This document shows, in pieces, positions 36,183 through 44,549 of a stretch of DNA of 64,000 nucleotides; within the stretch, counting starts at the first letter, position 1, and each line of letters opens with the position of its first letter. The stretch lies in assembly GCA_027460525.1 (NCBI GenBank), contig JAPZAS010000004.1:49055-113054 (forward strand). Direction: 5' to 3'. Under the pieces are notes generated by a model, which worked only from the letters and a program-made list of their open reading frames with translations, did no database searches and had not been told where the DNA came from. The position numbers and the translations under genes were made by a program. Source of the DNA: Candidatus Methanoperedens sp. (GTDB lineage: Archaea; Halobacteriota; Methanosarcinia; Methanosarcinales; Methanoperedenaceae).

Positions 36183-36941
36183 TTATTTACGGGCAGACGC
36201 TATCCTCTTCTGCACCATCTTCCATGACCCGGTGATAAGGAAACTCTCCTCCATATTCTCTATCATGGTTACAAACTTGTTCATGGGAACTGAAAATGTG
36301 AGCACGTTCTCGGGAACAAAAGGACGCGCTGAGACATCGAACATGCCGAGAACTCCCCTTGGACTATCGGAGTCCTTCTCAAGATATGGGTACTGGACAA
36401 TGGTGGCACAGCCAGCGCCGAAAGGCGAGATTACCCCGTTGGGTTCAGCCATGTCAAAACCTGCAAGGGTGAAAAGACCGGAGAGAACATCGGCATGAGC
36501 GAAGAAGATAACAACCTCCGGGTTATCTTGCTCCTCGAGCATGTCCCACCTCTTGAATACAATGTACTGCGCAGGCGCTTTGAATGCAGGGATTTTTTCC
36601 ATCAGTTCCTTAACAAGCTGCGGGGATTTTTTATAGCGCTCCCCCTCAAGTTCGCCGGGAATACCGCAGGAGAGGAAATATTCGAAGTTGGGTCTGATTT
36701 TGTCGGTGAAGCCGAGATATCGTTTCCCGCCAAAGCAGCCTATGGATTCGATGTTAAAACAGAAAGATTTTCCTTTTCTTATGTTTGATACTGCCCCGAT
36801 CACGCATCGGACTACCGAGCCGGGTTTTGCGAGTTCGGCGTGTCCTTCCTCGTCAGTATAATAAAAGGTGATGGGAAGTTCGGAATCGTTAAAGTATTTT
36901 TTCCAGAGTTCAAGGAATTTTTGTTTGATTTGCATGTCCAT
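36183..36941 (-). CDS. DUF169 family protein
   Basis: 252 residues with the DUF169 pattern: PITFYYTDEEGHAEL near the N-terminus, a cysteine-containing middle (SFCFNIESIGCFGGKRYLGF; FLSCGIPGELEGERYKKSP), and ANGVISPFGAGC-like and TFSVPMNKFVTMIENMEESF at the end. The function of the family is not known; conserved cysteines and its frequency in anaerobes hint at metal or redox chemistry. The stop at 36183 lies 17 bases before the proposed ACG start of the oxidoreductase, so the two are probably one operon. Confidence 0.8.
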   Translation of the reverse strand: MDMQIKQKFLELWKKYFNDSELPITFYYTDEEGHAELAKPGSVVRCVIGAVSNIRKGKSFCFNIESIGCFGGKRYLGFTDKIRPNFEYFLSCGIPGELEGERYKKSPQLVKELMEKIPAFKAPAQYIVFKRWDMLEEQDNPEVVIFFAHADVLSGLFTLAGFDMAEPNGVISPFGAGCATIVQYPYLEKDSDSPRGVLGMFDVSARPFVPENVLTFSVPMNKFVTMIENMEESFLITGSWKMVQKRIASARK

Positions 36942-37383
36942 AAATTAATCTCCTTTATGCCTTCATCGGACATTCTAATCTCACAGTATTGCTTTCACTT
37001 TTGAGCTTTTCTGAATATCCTTTATAATATAATTGTTCAGCTAAAACATAATTCTTTCCTGAGAATGTGCTCCAATACTCAAATCCATCCACGCATGCAG
37101 TTGGTGATTCCACCGCTAAGGGCGCAAAGAACGCAAAGCGTAGAAGTATATTATAAAAATTATAAATCTGCGGCGCGCCTCCGCAAACTCCGCGCAGCCG
37201 AAAGCCGCACCGCCCGCCCCGTCGGCGCGCGAGTGAGGGGGTTATTTTAATTATATCACTTTATCGCTAGTATGAAAATAGATTCGATATCATGATAACC
37301 AATCACTTTCACCCCGCTCTCCTAACCCTTTTTAACCATGACGCTCTCTTTACCATCCATGAACTTTAACAAGGGGAAATAAC
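36942..37383. other. 442-base gap with repeat debris
   Basis: No gene is seen. It contains a CACCGCTAAGGGCGCAAAG-type periodic repeat at 37110-37140 (units like CGCAAAGAA, reminiscent of the CGCAGATGAA family), then a GC-rich block at about 37168-37235 (CGGCGCGCGAGTGAGGG near its end) that resembles the GC-rich element at 45111. Both lie upstream of the Bro-N gene. The rest is AT-rich and may hold the promoter of that gene. Confidence 0.5.
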
Positions 37384-38232
37384 ATGGATTCAAAAGAAGC
37401 GCTGGTAGTATTCGAAGGAGCTAAAATAAGACGAACATGGCATGATGAACAATGGTTTTTCTCAGTGGTTGATGTTGTAAGGGTTTTGACAGACAGCGCC
37501 GACCCAAAGGATTACTGGTACAGGCTAAAAAAACGCGAAGCCGAGTCAAGCGGAATCGAGTTATCGACATTTTGTCGACAACTGAAATTGCTATCAACCG
37601 ACGGCAAAAAATACGAAACCGATTGCGCAAACACCGAATCCATGTTCAGGATAATCCAGTCCATCCCCTCAAAGAAAGCCGAACCCTTCAAAAGATGGCT
37701 GGCAAAAGTAGGATACGAAAGGATACAGGAAATAGAAAATCCCGAACTGGCGCAGGACAGGGCGAAAGAATATTATGAACTCAAAGGCTATCCTGAAGAC
37801 TGGATAGAAAAAAGGCTCCGTGGCGTCGCAATCAGGCAGGAACTCACGGATGAATGGAGAGAAAGAGGGGCCGACGAGAAAAGAGATTATGCCATCCTTA
37901 CAAACGAGATTTCTAAGGCGACCTTCGGGAAGTCGATTAAGGAGCATAGAAAAATAAAAAGCTTGGACCCGCTGAACAAAAACCAGAACCTGAGAGACCA
38001 CATGACCGATCTGGAATTGATTTTCACCATGCTCGGGGAAAAATCCACAACGGAAATCACGAAATCATGGGACTCAAAAGGATTCGATGAGTGTCTTGAT
38101 TCTTCAAAAGAGGGCGGGAAGATTGCGGGAAACGCAAGAAAAGAACTTGAGAAAAAAACAGGGAGAAAAGTTGTAAGTTCTGAGAACTTTCTCAGCATAA
38201 CAGGGAAAAAAGAAACTAAGAAGTTGAAATAA
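37384..38232 (+). CDS. Bro-N/DinD-like protein (phage antirepressor-type DNA-binding domain)
   Basis: 282 residues. The N-terminal Bro-N domain is recognisable from GAKIRRTWHDEQWFFSVVDV and the pattern LTDSADPKDYWYRLKKRE. The middle (IPSKKAEPFKRWLAKVGYER, ELAQDRAKEYYELKGYPEDW) and helical C-terminus match the DNA-damage-inducible protein D type. Bro-N domains bind DNA and are common on phages and mobile elements. A ribosome site (AAGGGGA) precedes the ATG by six bases. It stands alone between repeat debris on one side and the aromatic pathway genes on the other, so it is probably acquired. Its exact role is unknown. Confidence 0.8.
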   Translation: MDSKEALVVFEGAKIRRTWHDEQWFFSVVDVVRVLTDSADPKDYWYRLKKREAESSGIELSTFCRQLKLLSTDGKKYETDCANTESMFRIIQSIPSKKAEPFKRWLAKVGYERIQEIENPELAQDRAKEYYELKGYPEDWIEKRLRGVAIRQELTDEWRERGADEKRDYAILTNEISKATFGKSIKEHRKIKSLDPLNKNQNLRDHMTDLELIFTMLGEKSTTEITKSWDSKGFDECLDSSKEGGKIAGNARKELEKKTGRKVVSSENFLSITGKKETKKLK

Positions 38233-38294
38233 CGTACCCGGCTATGCACGGTAGGTCTCCTCGTGCGTTCCGCGACTACGCCTGCGCCGGAAAA

Positions 38295-39428
38295 TCACTT
38301 CTCAATAATCGTCTCCTCTATCTTAATCCCGAAATGCCTCGCCGCCGCCTCAAAATACAACAGCACCTCATCCCCTTCCTTGAGTGCGGTCACAGCTATG
38401 GGCTTCCCATCGGCGCCGACAAGTTTTATGGTCTCAGCATTCTGAAGCAGCGTCTTGATCCTTGTTCCCTCAACCTCGGCTTCCACAAGCATCAGGGGGC
38501 GGCGCTCGATTTTCACTCTGCCCACGACAGCAGGTCTTGTCTCGCCTTCAGAATCCACTATCAGCACCTCATCGCCCGACGCAAGCTCTGAAAGGTAGCG
38601 CGTCTTCTCGCCGACTCTGATATAGGCATGCACCGCTCCGGCATTCACCCTGAACGGGCGCGCAGCCACATAGGGGCTTTCCTCGCTTTCAGAATGCACC
38701 AGGAACAACCCATTGCTCTGCGAACCAATCAGCATTCCTTCTCCCGGAACCATCAGCGAAGCTGTGTCCACGCATACCCTGTCACCCATGCCCACCTGCT
38801 TAACCTTTGTAACTTTGGCTTTTACCAGTGGTACCTTTTCCATTCCAGACCTGTCACGAATCGCTATGACCTTCTTAATCTCGGAGAGATTATCCGTATC
38901 AAGCAGCACGCCGTCCGAGCCATGCTCCAGCGTCTCAAGCGCAAGCTTTGTCTCCTCCGCGTTCCGGACACCCGCGATGATCTCCACGTCAAGCTTCTGG
39001 AGCCCTGCGATCAGGTTCTCAAGCGGAATCACCTTCCAGTCAGTGCCGATAACGACAAGAAAATCGCACGATTTTCCAAGCTCCAACGCGAATTGCTCGT
39101 ACCTTTTGTTTTTTATCACCACGTATCCTGCAACTGCTTTACCCCCTATTGTAAGGCGCCTTGCTTCGGCTATGTCCCCGGAGTTAGAAAAATCCGGGGG
39201 CAGTTTTTTTGTCCCGTCGCCTTCGCTCTGCCTTCCTACCACTGTTATATCGGCTTCCTCGCTGGGCGCCGCTATCCTGATATTCCCGAGTTCTCTTACC
39301 TTCGGTATATCCCCGGCATTGAGAAGAACGCAGTCGGCGCCTGACTCAAGCCCGGTCGTAACACGCGGCTTGTTTTTTTCCCACGCTTCGCTGTCTGCCT
39401 TTATCCATACTGCCTTTTCTTTTTTCAC
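38295..39428 (-). CDS. aroB': 3-dehydroquinate synthase II (archaeal AroB')
   Basis: 377 residues reading as archaeal-type DHQ synthase [59 protein letters not shown], and [20 protein letters not shown] followed by [15 protein letters not shown]. It oxidatively deaminates and cyclises the ADH-synthase product, using NAD+, to 3-dehydroquinate, bypassing DAHP. It is cytoplasmic. The start overlaps the ADH synthase stop by four bases, so the two enzymes of the alternative early aromatic pathway are coupled. No other aromatic gene is in the window. Confidence 0.95.
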   Translation of the reverse strand: MKKEKAVWIKADSEAWEKNKPRVTTGLESGADCVLLNAGDIPKVRELGNIRIAAPSEEADITVVGRQSEGDGTKKLPPDFSNSGDIAEARRLTIGGKAVAGYVVIKNKRYEQFALELGKSCDFLVVIGTDWKVIPLENLIAGLQKLDVEIIAGVRNAEETKLALETLEHGSDGVLLDTDNLSEIKKVIAIRDRSGMEKVPLVKAKVTKVKQVGMGDRVCVDTASLMVPGEGMLIGSQSNGLFLVHSESEESPYVAARPFRVNAGAVHAYIRVGEKTRYLSELASGDEVLIVDSEGETRPAVVGRVKIERRPLMLVEAEVEGTRIKTLLQNAETIKLVGADGKPIAVTALKEGDEVLLYFEAAARHFGIKIEETIIEK

Positions 39429-40222
39429 CGCAGCGCCTCCATGGCTTCCTCTACGCTTGCGCCTTTGTGAACTATAAGGGTAAGTGCGTGTGTCATTGCA
39501 GTTGGGTTCTCATGCTGGAATACGTTCCTGCCTATTGCCACGCCCCTTCCTCCGGCATCCAGCGCAGAGCGAACCATCGCGAGGAATTCCTCGTCCGTAC
39601 TGGTCTTGGGTCCTCCTGCCATTACCACTGGCACAGGAGTACCTTCAACAACTGTTCTGAATGAATCGATATCGCCTGTGAAATTGGTTTTTATGATATC
39701 TGCGCCGAGCTCAGCACCCACGCGCGCTACATGCGCCACAAGTTCCGGGTCGTTCGGGTTCATGATATCCTTGCCGCGCGGGTACATCATCGCGATAAGT
39801 GGCATCCCCCAGCTATCGCACTGCTCCGCCACAGAGCCCAGTTTCTTCAACTGTTTTGCTTCTGTTTCAGAACCTATGTTGATATGCACGCTCACGGCAT
39901 CAGCTCCCATTTTTATGGCTTCTTCCACAGAGCATACCTGTACCTTGTCGTTGGGGTCTGGCCCGAGCGAAGTGGATGCGCTCATGTGTATGATAAGCCC
40001 GATATCGCGTCCATATCCGCGGTGCCCATGCTTTGCCATTCCTTTCTGCAAAAGAACAGCGTTTGCCCCACCGTCTGCCACCCTGTTCACCATGTCGGCA
40101 AGATTGACGATACCTCTCACCGGTCCCATGGATATTCCATGGTCCATCGGTATTATTACCATGTTCCTGCTTTCCCTGTCCATTATCCTCTCTAAACGAA
40201 TTTTTTTACCAATTTCCGACAA
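39425..40222 (-). CDS. aroA': 2-amino-3,7-dideoxy-D-threo-hept-6-ulosonate synthase (AroA')
   Basis: 265-residue class I aldolase TIM barrel. Motifs are [19 protein letters not shown] near the N-terminus, [40 protein letters not shown] (Schiff-base lysine region) and [20 protein letters not shown] at the phosphate site. It condenses aspartate semialdehyde with a 6-deoxy-5-ketofructose 1-phosphate-derived unit, the first step of archaeal aromatic amino acid synthesis. It is followed at once by aroB'. The related sugar-phosphate aldolase of similar length is less likely because of that pairing. Confidence 0.93.
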   Translation of the reverse strand: MSEIGKKIRLERIMDRESRNMVIIPMDHGISMGPVRGIVNLADMVNRVADGGANAVLLQKGMAKHGHRGYGRDIGLIIHMSASTSLGPDPNDKVQVCSVEEAIKMGADAVSVHINIGSETEAKQLKKLGSVAEQCDSWGMPLIAMMYPRGKDIMNPNDPELVAHVARVGAELGADIIKTNFTGDIDSFRTVVEGTPVPVVMAGGPKTSTDEEFLAMVRSALDAGGRGVAIGRNVFQHENPTAMTHALTLIVHKGASVEEAMEALR

Positions 40223-40338
40223 TTAAATCACCTTTTATTCAATTTCATGTTAGTGTGTGACAGACTTACATGGTTATAACGATATATATAATTAACGATG
40301 CTGCCGGACAGGGAAGCCTTTTGATATTTGAAAGATAA

Positions 40339-40734
40339 ATGAAAAAGATAATGCAAACACAGAACCAATACGTGCCGGGTGTATGTAACATCGGGAAAAA
40401 TGAAATAACAAAAAGACAAACTGCTGGCTGGATAGGACTTATCATCACGGTCGGTCTTTTCGGTTTGTTCACGTACCTCGAAGTGCCCCGCTTCTGGCGG
40501 CTTTTAATTTTTATTCCGGCGACAATGACTGCAATTGGTTTCCTTCAAGCGCGGATGCATTTTTGCGCTTACTTCGGCATGCGAGGCGTGTTTAATTTTG
40601 TAGAAATTGGTAAGACCGATACCATTGAACAGGCAGAATTCCGAGCAAAAGACAGGAGGAAGGCATGGCAGATTATCATATATTCGGTAATTGTCGCTGT
40701 TTTGATAACGATTCCGGCTTATTATTTGCCATGA
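40339..40734 (+). CDS. Small membrane protein of unknown function (VPGVCNIG N-terminus)
   Basis: 131 residues. A conserved-looking cytoplasmic N-terminus (YVPGVCNIGKNEITKRQTAG) is followed by two hydrophobic segments (WIGLIITVGLFGLFTYLEV; FWRLLIFIPATMTAIGFLQA), a middle HFCAYFGMRGVFNFVEIG and a third segment near the end (IIIYSVIVAVLITIPAYYL). The pattern recurs in bacterial and archaeal membrane proteins of unknown role, but I cannot name the family with certainty. The two cysteines (VCN and HFC) could bind metal. It lies 18 bases upstream of the sugar dehydrogenase gene and is probably co-transcribed with it. Confidence 0.65.
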   Translation: MKKIMQTQNQYVPGVCNIGKNEITKRQTAGWIGLIITVGLFGLFTYLEVPRFWRLLIFIPATMTAIGFLQARMHFCAYFGMRGVFNFVEIGKTDTIEQAEFRAKDRRKAWQIIIYSVIVAVLITIPAYYLP

Positions 40735-40752
40735 TAAGAGGGAGAAGGCGTT

Positions 40753-41907
40753 ATGAGTAAAAAAATTGCATGGATGTTAATGGCATTATTCGCAATTGCA
40801 TTAGCCGCAGCTGTGTTTCTACAATACGGCTTCAAGCCTGCCGTGAAATCGGATTCTCTCAACGAAATTAATTTGCCGGGGGGATTCAATATTGAGGTTT
40901 TTGCAAGTAATCTTGGAGGAAGCCCGGTTTCATACCCGGGCACAAATCCCGGTCCGAGGATGATGCTTTTCAAGGATAATGTTTTGTTTGTTACCATACC
41001 TAGCCAGGGAAGAGTTGTTGCGCTTCCTGCAAGGAACGGCGACAATAAAGCCGATGAAACAATAACGTTTATCGACGGGCTCAACGAGCCGCACGGAATA
41101 GATTATTATGAAGGCTGGTTTTATATCGCCGAGGAAAACAGGGTAATACGGGTAAAATCAATCGAAAACGGCTTGATTGCAGACAGGAATACACTTGAAG
41201 TTCTTGTTGACAATCTGCCAACAGGAGGTCATTTTACCAGGACGGTAAAAGTTCATAACAACAGTTTATACATAAGCATCGGCTCTTCATGCAACGTGTG
41301 CTATGAGCAGGATGAAAGGAGGGCAGCCATTATGAAATGCAACCTTGATGGAACAAATTGCAGTGTTTTTGCAAGAGGTTTGAGAAACGCGGTGGGTTTT
41401 GTCTTCCATCCTGTGACTGGCAGGATGTATGCCACGGAAAACGGGCGCGACAACCTCGGTGAGGACGTGCCGCCTGATGAGATAAATTTCGTTGAGGAGG
41501 GAAAAAACTATGGCTGGCCGCTATGCTACGGGAAAAATATCCACGACACTGATTTTGACAGGAACATCAGCGATCCATGCATTGATAAAACGCCGAGCCT
41601 TATTGATCTGCAGGCACACTCTGCGCCTCTTGGTTTAGCGTTCTACTACGGCAAAAGCTTCCCGGAGGAATACAGGGGCAGGCTGTTCGTGGCTTACCAC
41701 GGCTCATGGAATCGAAAAGTTCCTATCGGCTACAAGATTGTAAGTATAGATATGAACACGTCCACAGTTGTGGATTTTGCAACAGGCTGGCTTCAGAGTA
41801 ATGACGTGCTCGGAAGACCTGTGGATATTATTGTGGCGCAGGACGGCTCGCTCTTTGTTAGCGATGACAATGCGGGTAAAATATACAGGATTTATTACGC
41901 GGGGTAA
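40753..41907 (+). CDS. PQQ-type glucose/sorbosone dehydrogenase-like beta-propeller, membrane-anchored
   Basis: 384 residues. Residues 5-24 form one hydrophobic segment (signal or anchor: IAWMLMALFAIALAAAVFLQ). The rest is a six-bladed propeller of the soluble glucose dehydrogenase/sorbosone dehydrogenase family: INLPGGFNIEVFA, GLNEPHGIDYYEGWFYIAEE, GRDNLGEDVPPDEINFVEEG, AHSAPLGLAFYYGKSFPEEY and RLFVAYHGSWNR. Several cysteines in the middle (SSCNVCYEQDERR; MKCNLDGTNC) are consistent with an extracytoplasmic, disulfide-bearing protein. Whether PQQ is used is open: no PQQ synthesis genes are in the window. The upstream small membrane protein may be a partner. Confidence 0.8.
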   Translation: MSKKIAWMLMALFAIALAAAVFLQYGFKPAVKSDSLNEINLPGGFNIEVFASNLGGSPVSYPGTNPGPRMMLFKDNVLFVTIPSQGRVVALPARNGDNKADETITFIDGLNEPHGIDYYEGWFYIAEENRVIRVKSIENGLIADRNTLEVLVDNLPTGGHFTRTVKVHNNSLYISIGSSCNVCYEQDERRAAIMKCNLDGTNCSVFARGLRNAVGFVFHPVTGRMYATENGRDNLGEDVPPDEINFVEEGKNYGWPLCYGKNIHDTDFDRNISDPCIDKTPSLIDLQAHSAPLGLAFYYGKSFPEEYRGRLFVAYHGSWNRKVPIGYKIVSIDMNTSTVVDFATGWLQSNDVLGRPVDIIVAQDGSLFVSDDNAGKIYRIYYAG

Positions 41908-41921
41908 GTTTGAAATTATAT

Positions 41922-41955
41922 AAAACCGCAGATGAACGCAGATGAACGCAGATAC
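41922..41955 (+). repeat. Dispersed CGCAGAT repeat, copy 4, at the start of the midA-like gene
   Basis: AACCGCAGATGAACGCAGAT followed by GAACGCAGATAC at 41924-41955, same orientation as copy 1. The ATG of the downstream methyltransferase (41942) lies inside the second unit, so the codons for M-N-A-D-T come from the repeat. Confidence 0.85.
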
Positions 41956-43045
41956 GGAGTTGTCCGAAATTCTAATAAAAAAAATCCGGCAAAATGGCGC
42001 CATACCCTTTCGCGATTTCATGGAAATGGCGCTGTATTACCCCGAGCTTGGATACTACACTTCTTCAAAAGATAAGATAGGAAAAAGAGGGGATTACTAC
42101 ACCAGTTCTAACATCAGCCCTGCCTTTGGCGAAATGCTTGGAAAACAAATCGGGGAGATGTGGAATATCCTTGGAGAAGAAGGGTTCACGGTCGTTGAAA
42201 TGGGGGCAGGAACCGGACTTCTTTCGTATGATATCCTCTATTATCTTGAGAAAAATCAGCTATACAAGAGCCTTGATTACTGCATCGTGGAAAAAAGTCC
42301 TGCGATGCGTGAAAAGCAGAGAAAGAGGCTGGGTGATAGGGTAAGGTGGTGTGATTCCATACACGAGGTTTCAGGCATTACCGGTTGCGTGTTCTCAAAC
42401 GAGCTTGTGGATGCTTTTCCGGTGCATGCAGTAACTATGGAAAGTGAACTTATGGAAGTGTACGTGGATTATAATAACGATTTTTTCGAGGTTCTGAAAC
42501 CTGCATCGAAAGAACTTAAAAATTATCTCGCTGAACTCAACGTGGTTTTGCCTTATGGATACAGGACTGAAATAAACCTTGATGCGATAAAATGGATAAA
42601 AGAAGTTGCATCTGCCTTAAAAAAAGGATTTGTCATCACTATTGATTACGGCTACCCTTCCTCGGAGTTATATCAGGAGTACAGGAATAAAGGGACGCTC
42701 ATGTGTTATTATAAACACACTTCAGGTGAAAATCCCTACCAGCACATCGGTGAGCAGGATATAACCTCCCATGTAAATTTCTCGGCATTAGCTCACTTTG
42801 GCAGTAAAAATGGAGTGGAGCTCTGCGGATTCACCGACCTGGCGCATTTCTTATTCGGACTTGGTATCGAGGAATATCTGAAAAAATTACAGGAAACCAA
42901 CCCGCAAGACTATCACAAAAGATTGCTTCAGGTCAAGACTCTAATCATGGAGATGGGCGAGACCTTTAAAGTGCTGATACAGAAAAAAGGTGTAAAGTGC
43001 AAAGAGCTATCGGGGGTAAAGTTTCAAAGTCGTTGGAAGATGTAG
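41942..43045 (+). CDS. MidA/NDUFAF7-like SAM-dependent methyltransferase
   Basis: 367 residues of the DUF185 family. Features are GAIPFRDFMEMALYYPELGY YT-type start near residues 19-38, GKRGDYYTSSNISPAFGEML, the SAM motif VVEMGAGTGLLSYDIL, CVFSNELVDAFPVHAV and FVITIDYGYPSSELY. In eukaryotes the relative methylates an arginine of complex I; in archaea the substrate is unknown. The first five residues (MNADT) are encoded by the dispersed repeat and there is no Shine-Dalgarno sequence, so initiation here is unusual: either the repeat has captured the start or the true start differs. A T/A-rich stretch follows the stop codon. Confidence 0.82.
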   Translation: MNADTELSEILIKKIRQNGAIPFRDFMEMALYYPELGYYTSSKDKIGKRGDYYTSSNISPAFGEMLGKQIGEMWNILGEEGFTVVEMGAGTGLLSYDILYYLEKNQLYKSLDYCIVEKSPAMREKQRKRLGDRVRWCDSIHEVSGITGCVFSNELVDAFPVHAVTMESELMEVYVDYNNDFFEVLKPASKELKNYLAELNVVLPYGYRTEINLDAIKWIKEVASALKKGFVITIDYGYPSSELYQEYRNKGTLMCYYKHTSGENPYQHIGEQDITSHVNFSALAHFGSKNGVELCGFTDLAHFLFGLGIEEYLKKLQETNPQDYHKRLLQVKTLIMEMGETFKVLIQKKGVKCKELSGVKFQSRWKM

Positions 43046-43090
43046 TAGAGTAAAAAAGAAAAATTAAAATAAAAATTTAAAATGTTATTT

Positions 43091-43354
43091 TTAGAAGATT
43101 AAACTCATCGGTTCTTCGCAGCAAACAACATTCCCGGCACTGTCTGAAACGCATACGACTTCGCATCCGCAGACATCGCAGACATATGCCATGCCTCTCT
43201 CTGCTTTCTTAGCCTTCTTTGCCTGTACTTTCTTTTTTGCTTTGGGTTTTGCGGTCTTTGCAACTGTTTTAGCACTTGCCATAATTTTACCTCTCTCCTT
43301 CCACCATGAAGACGAAGATGATATGGTGGATTTTGATGCTTTTTTCTTTGCCAT
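43091..43354 (-). CDS. Desulforedoxin-like iron-binding domain with a lysine/alanine-rich tail
   Basis: 87 residues from ATG 43354, which has a perfect GGAGGT six bases upstream (43361-43366). The C-terminal third, YVCDVCGCEVVCVSDSAGNV followed by VCCEEPMSLIF, matches the desulforedoxin/desulfoferrodoxin N-terminal fold with CxxC and CC iron ligands. Before it is a basic, low-complexity stretch rich in Lys, Ala and Ser, like a histone H1 tail. A second in-frame ATG at 43282 has its own GAGAGGT site, so a shorter form (63 residues) may be made from the same gene. An oxygen-stress or nucleic-acid-associated role is a guess. It is divergent from nth. Confidence 0.75.
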   Translation of the reverse strand: MAKKKASKSTISSSSSWWKERGKIMASAKTVAKTAKPKAKKKVQAKKAKKAERGMAYVCDVCGCEVVCVSDSAGNVVCCEEPMSLIF

Positions 43355-43457
43355 ACTCTTACCTCCATTAAATCTATATAGAAAATTAATTAACAATACT
43401 ATAATTTATACGTATCGGTCAAAAGTCTTAATTATCTTGCATCGTATAATACAAATC

Positions 43458-44093
43458 ATGGCGGATGAAAAGGTTAATGAAATCGTTGCACTCTTAAAAA
43501 AGAATTACCCTGATGTCAAGATCGCTCTTGATTTTTCAAATCCTCTGGAGTTGCTGATCGCCACCATTCTCTCTGCTCAGAGCACGGACAAACAGATAAA
43601 TAAAGTCACAAAGACCCTCTTCAAAAAGTACAGGACGCCACAGGATTATGTAAAAACTCCGCAGGAAGAACTTGAAAAGGACATCTATTCTACGGGTTTT
43701 TACAGGAATAAGACAAAGAACATAAAAAAACTGTGCGAGATTCTGGTTAATGATTTCAACTCAAAAGTTCCTGACACCATGGAAGACCTGATTACGCTGC
43801 CTGGCGTGGCAAGAAAAACTGCGAACATCGTATTATCAAGCGCATTCGGGAAGCGAGAGGGAATTGCAGTGGACACGCATGTGAAAAGGGTTTCTGCAAG
43901 ACTTGGGTTCACCAAGAACACGGATCCAGATAAAATCGAAAAAGACCTTATGAAGACCGTTCCAAGAAACGAGTGGGATATTTTTGCGCTCCGGCTGATT
44001 CAGCATGGAAGAGAGATTTGCATTGCCAAAAAACCAAAGTGCGAGATATGCTTTTTGAACAAGGTCTGTCCGAGCGCGTTTACCTTCGGATGA
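43458..44093 (+). CDS. nth: Endonuclease III
   Basis: 211 residues from ATG 43458 (MADEKVNEIVALLKKNYPDV). It has the helix-hairpin-helix LPGVARKTANIVLSSAFGK with the catalytic Lys, the catalytic Asp in GIAVDTHVKRVSARLG, and the C-terminal [4Fe-4S] ligands C-x6-C-x2-C-x5-C (EICIAKKPKCEICFLNKVC). It removes oxidised pyrimidines from DNA and cuts the abasic strand. The frame stays open further upstream to 43191, but that stretch is antisense to the desulforedoxin-like gene and is rejected. Its TGA overlaps the next ATG (TGATG), so it is coupled to the LigD-type phosphoesterase. Confidence 0.95.
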   Translation: MADEKVNEIVALLKKNYPDVKIALDFSNPLELLIATILSAQSTDKQINKVTKTLFKKYRTPQDYVKTPQEELEKDIYSTGFYRNKTKNIKKLCEILVNDFNSKVPDTMEDLITLPGVARKTANIVLSSAFGKREGIAVDTHVKRVSARLGFTKNTDPDKIEKDLMKTVPRNEWDIFALRLIQHGREICIAKKPKCEICFLNKVCPSAFTFG

Positions 44094-44545
44094 TGTTTAT
44101 GACGCTTGAGGAATACCAGAAACACAGGGATTTTTCAAAATCGCCCGAACCAAAAGGCGGCGGGAAAAGAAGTGGTGGGAATATTTTCGTAGTGCACGAA
44201 CACGACGCTTCGCACCTGCATTATGACCTGCGCCTTGCGATGGGCGGTGTCTTGCGTTCATGGGCTGTGCCGAAGGAGCCGCCGGACAAGGAGGGCGTCA
44301 AGCGTCTTGCCATCCAGGCAGAAGACCATCCCCTTGAGTATGCAGACTTTGAGGGCATAATTCCTGAAGGTATGTACGGGGCCGGGACAGTGCGCATCTG
44401 GGATAAAGGCGAGTTCAATCTTGAAAAAGATGTGGGCGATGAACTGCTCTTTGAACTTAAAGGACGAAAGCTAATGGGCAAGTACGCCCTGATAAAAACA
44501 AGGTTCAGAGGAAAGGATTCCTGGCTCTTCTTTAAAAGGAAATGA
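44093..44545 (+). CDS. DNA ligase D-type 3'-phosphoesterase, stand-alone
   Basis: 150 residues from ATG 44093 (MFMTLEEYQKHRDFSKSPEP). Metal and catalytic residues are in NIFVVHEHDASHLHYDLRLA, which holds the conserved His...His-x-Asp set, then WAVPKEPPDKEGVKRLAI and HPLEYADFEGIIPEGMYGAG, and the domain ends SWLFFKRK. It trims 3'-phosphate and 3'-ribonucleotide ends during break repair. In bacteria this domain is usually fused to LigD; here it is free and coupled to nth, whose lyase activity leaves blocked 3' ends, so the pair makes mechanistic sense. No ligase or polymerase domain is nearby. Confidence 0.9.
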   Translation: MFMTLEEYQKHRDFSKSPEPKGGGKRSGGNIFVVHEHDASHLHYDLRLAMGGVLRSWAVPKEPPDKEGVKRLAIQAEDHPLEYADFEGIIPEGMYGAGTVRIWDKGEFNLEKDVGDELLFELKGRKLMGKYALIKTRFRGKDSWLFFKRK

Positions 44546-44549
44546 AAAC

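Noticed and set aside
43191..43457. 89-codon N-terminal extension in frame with nth
   Set aside because: It is the antisense of the desulforedoxin-like gene, and the family start is clearly at 43458.
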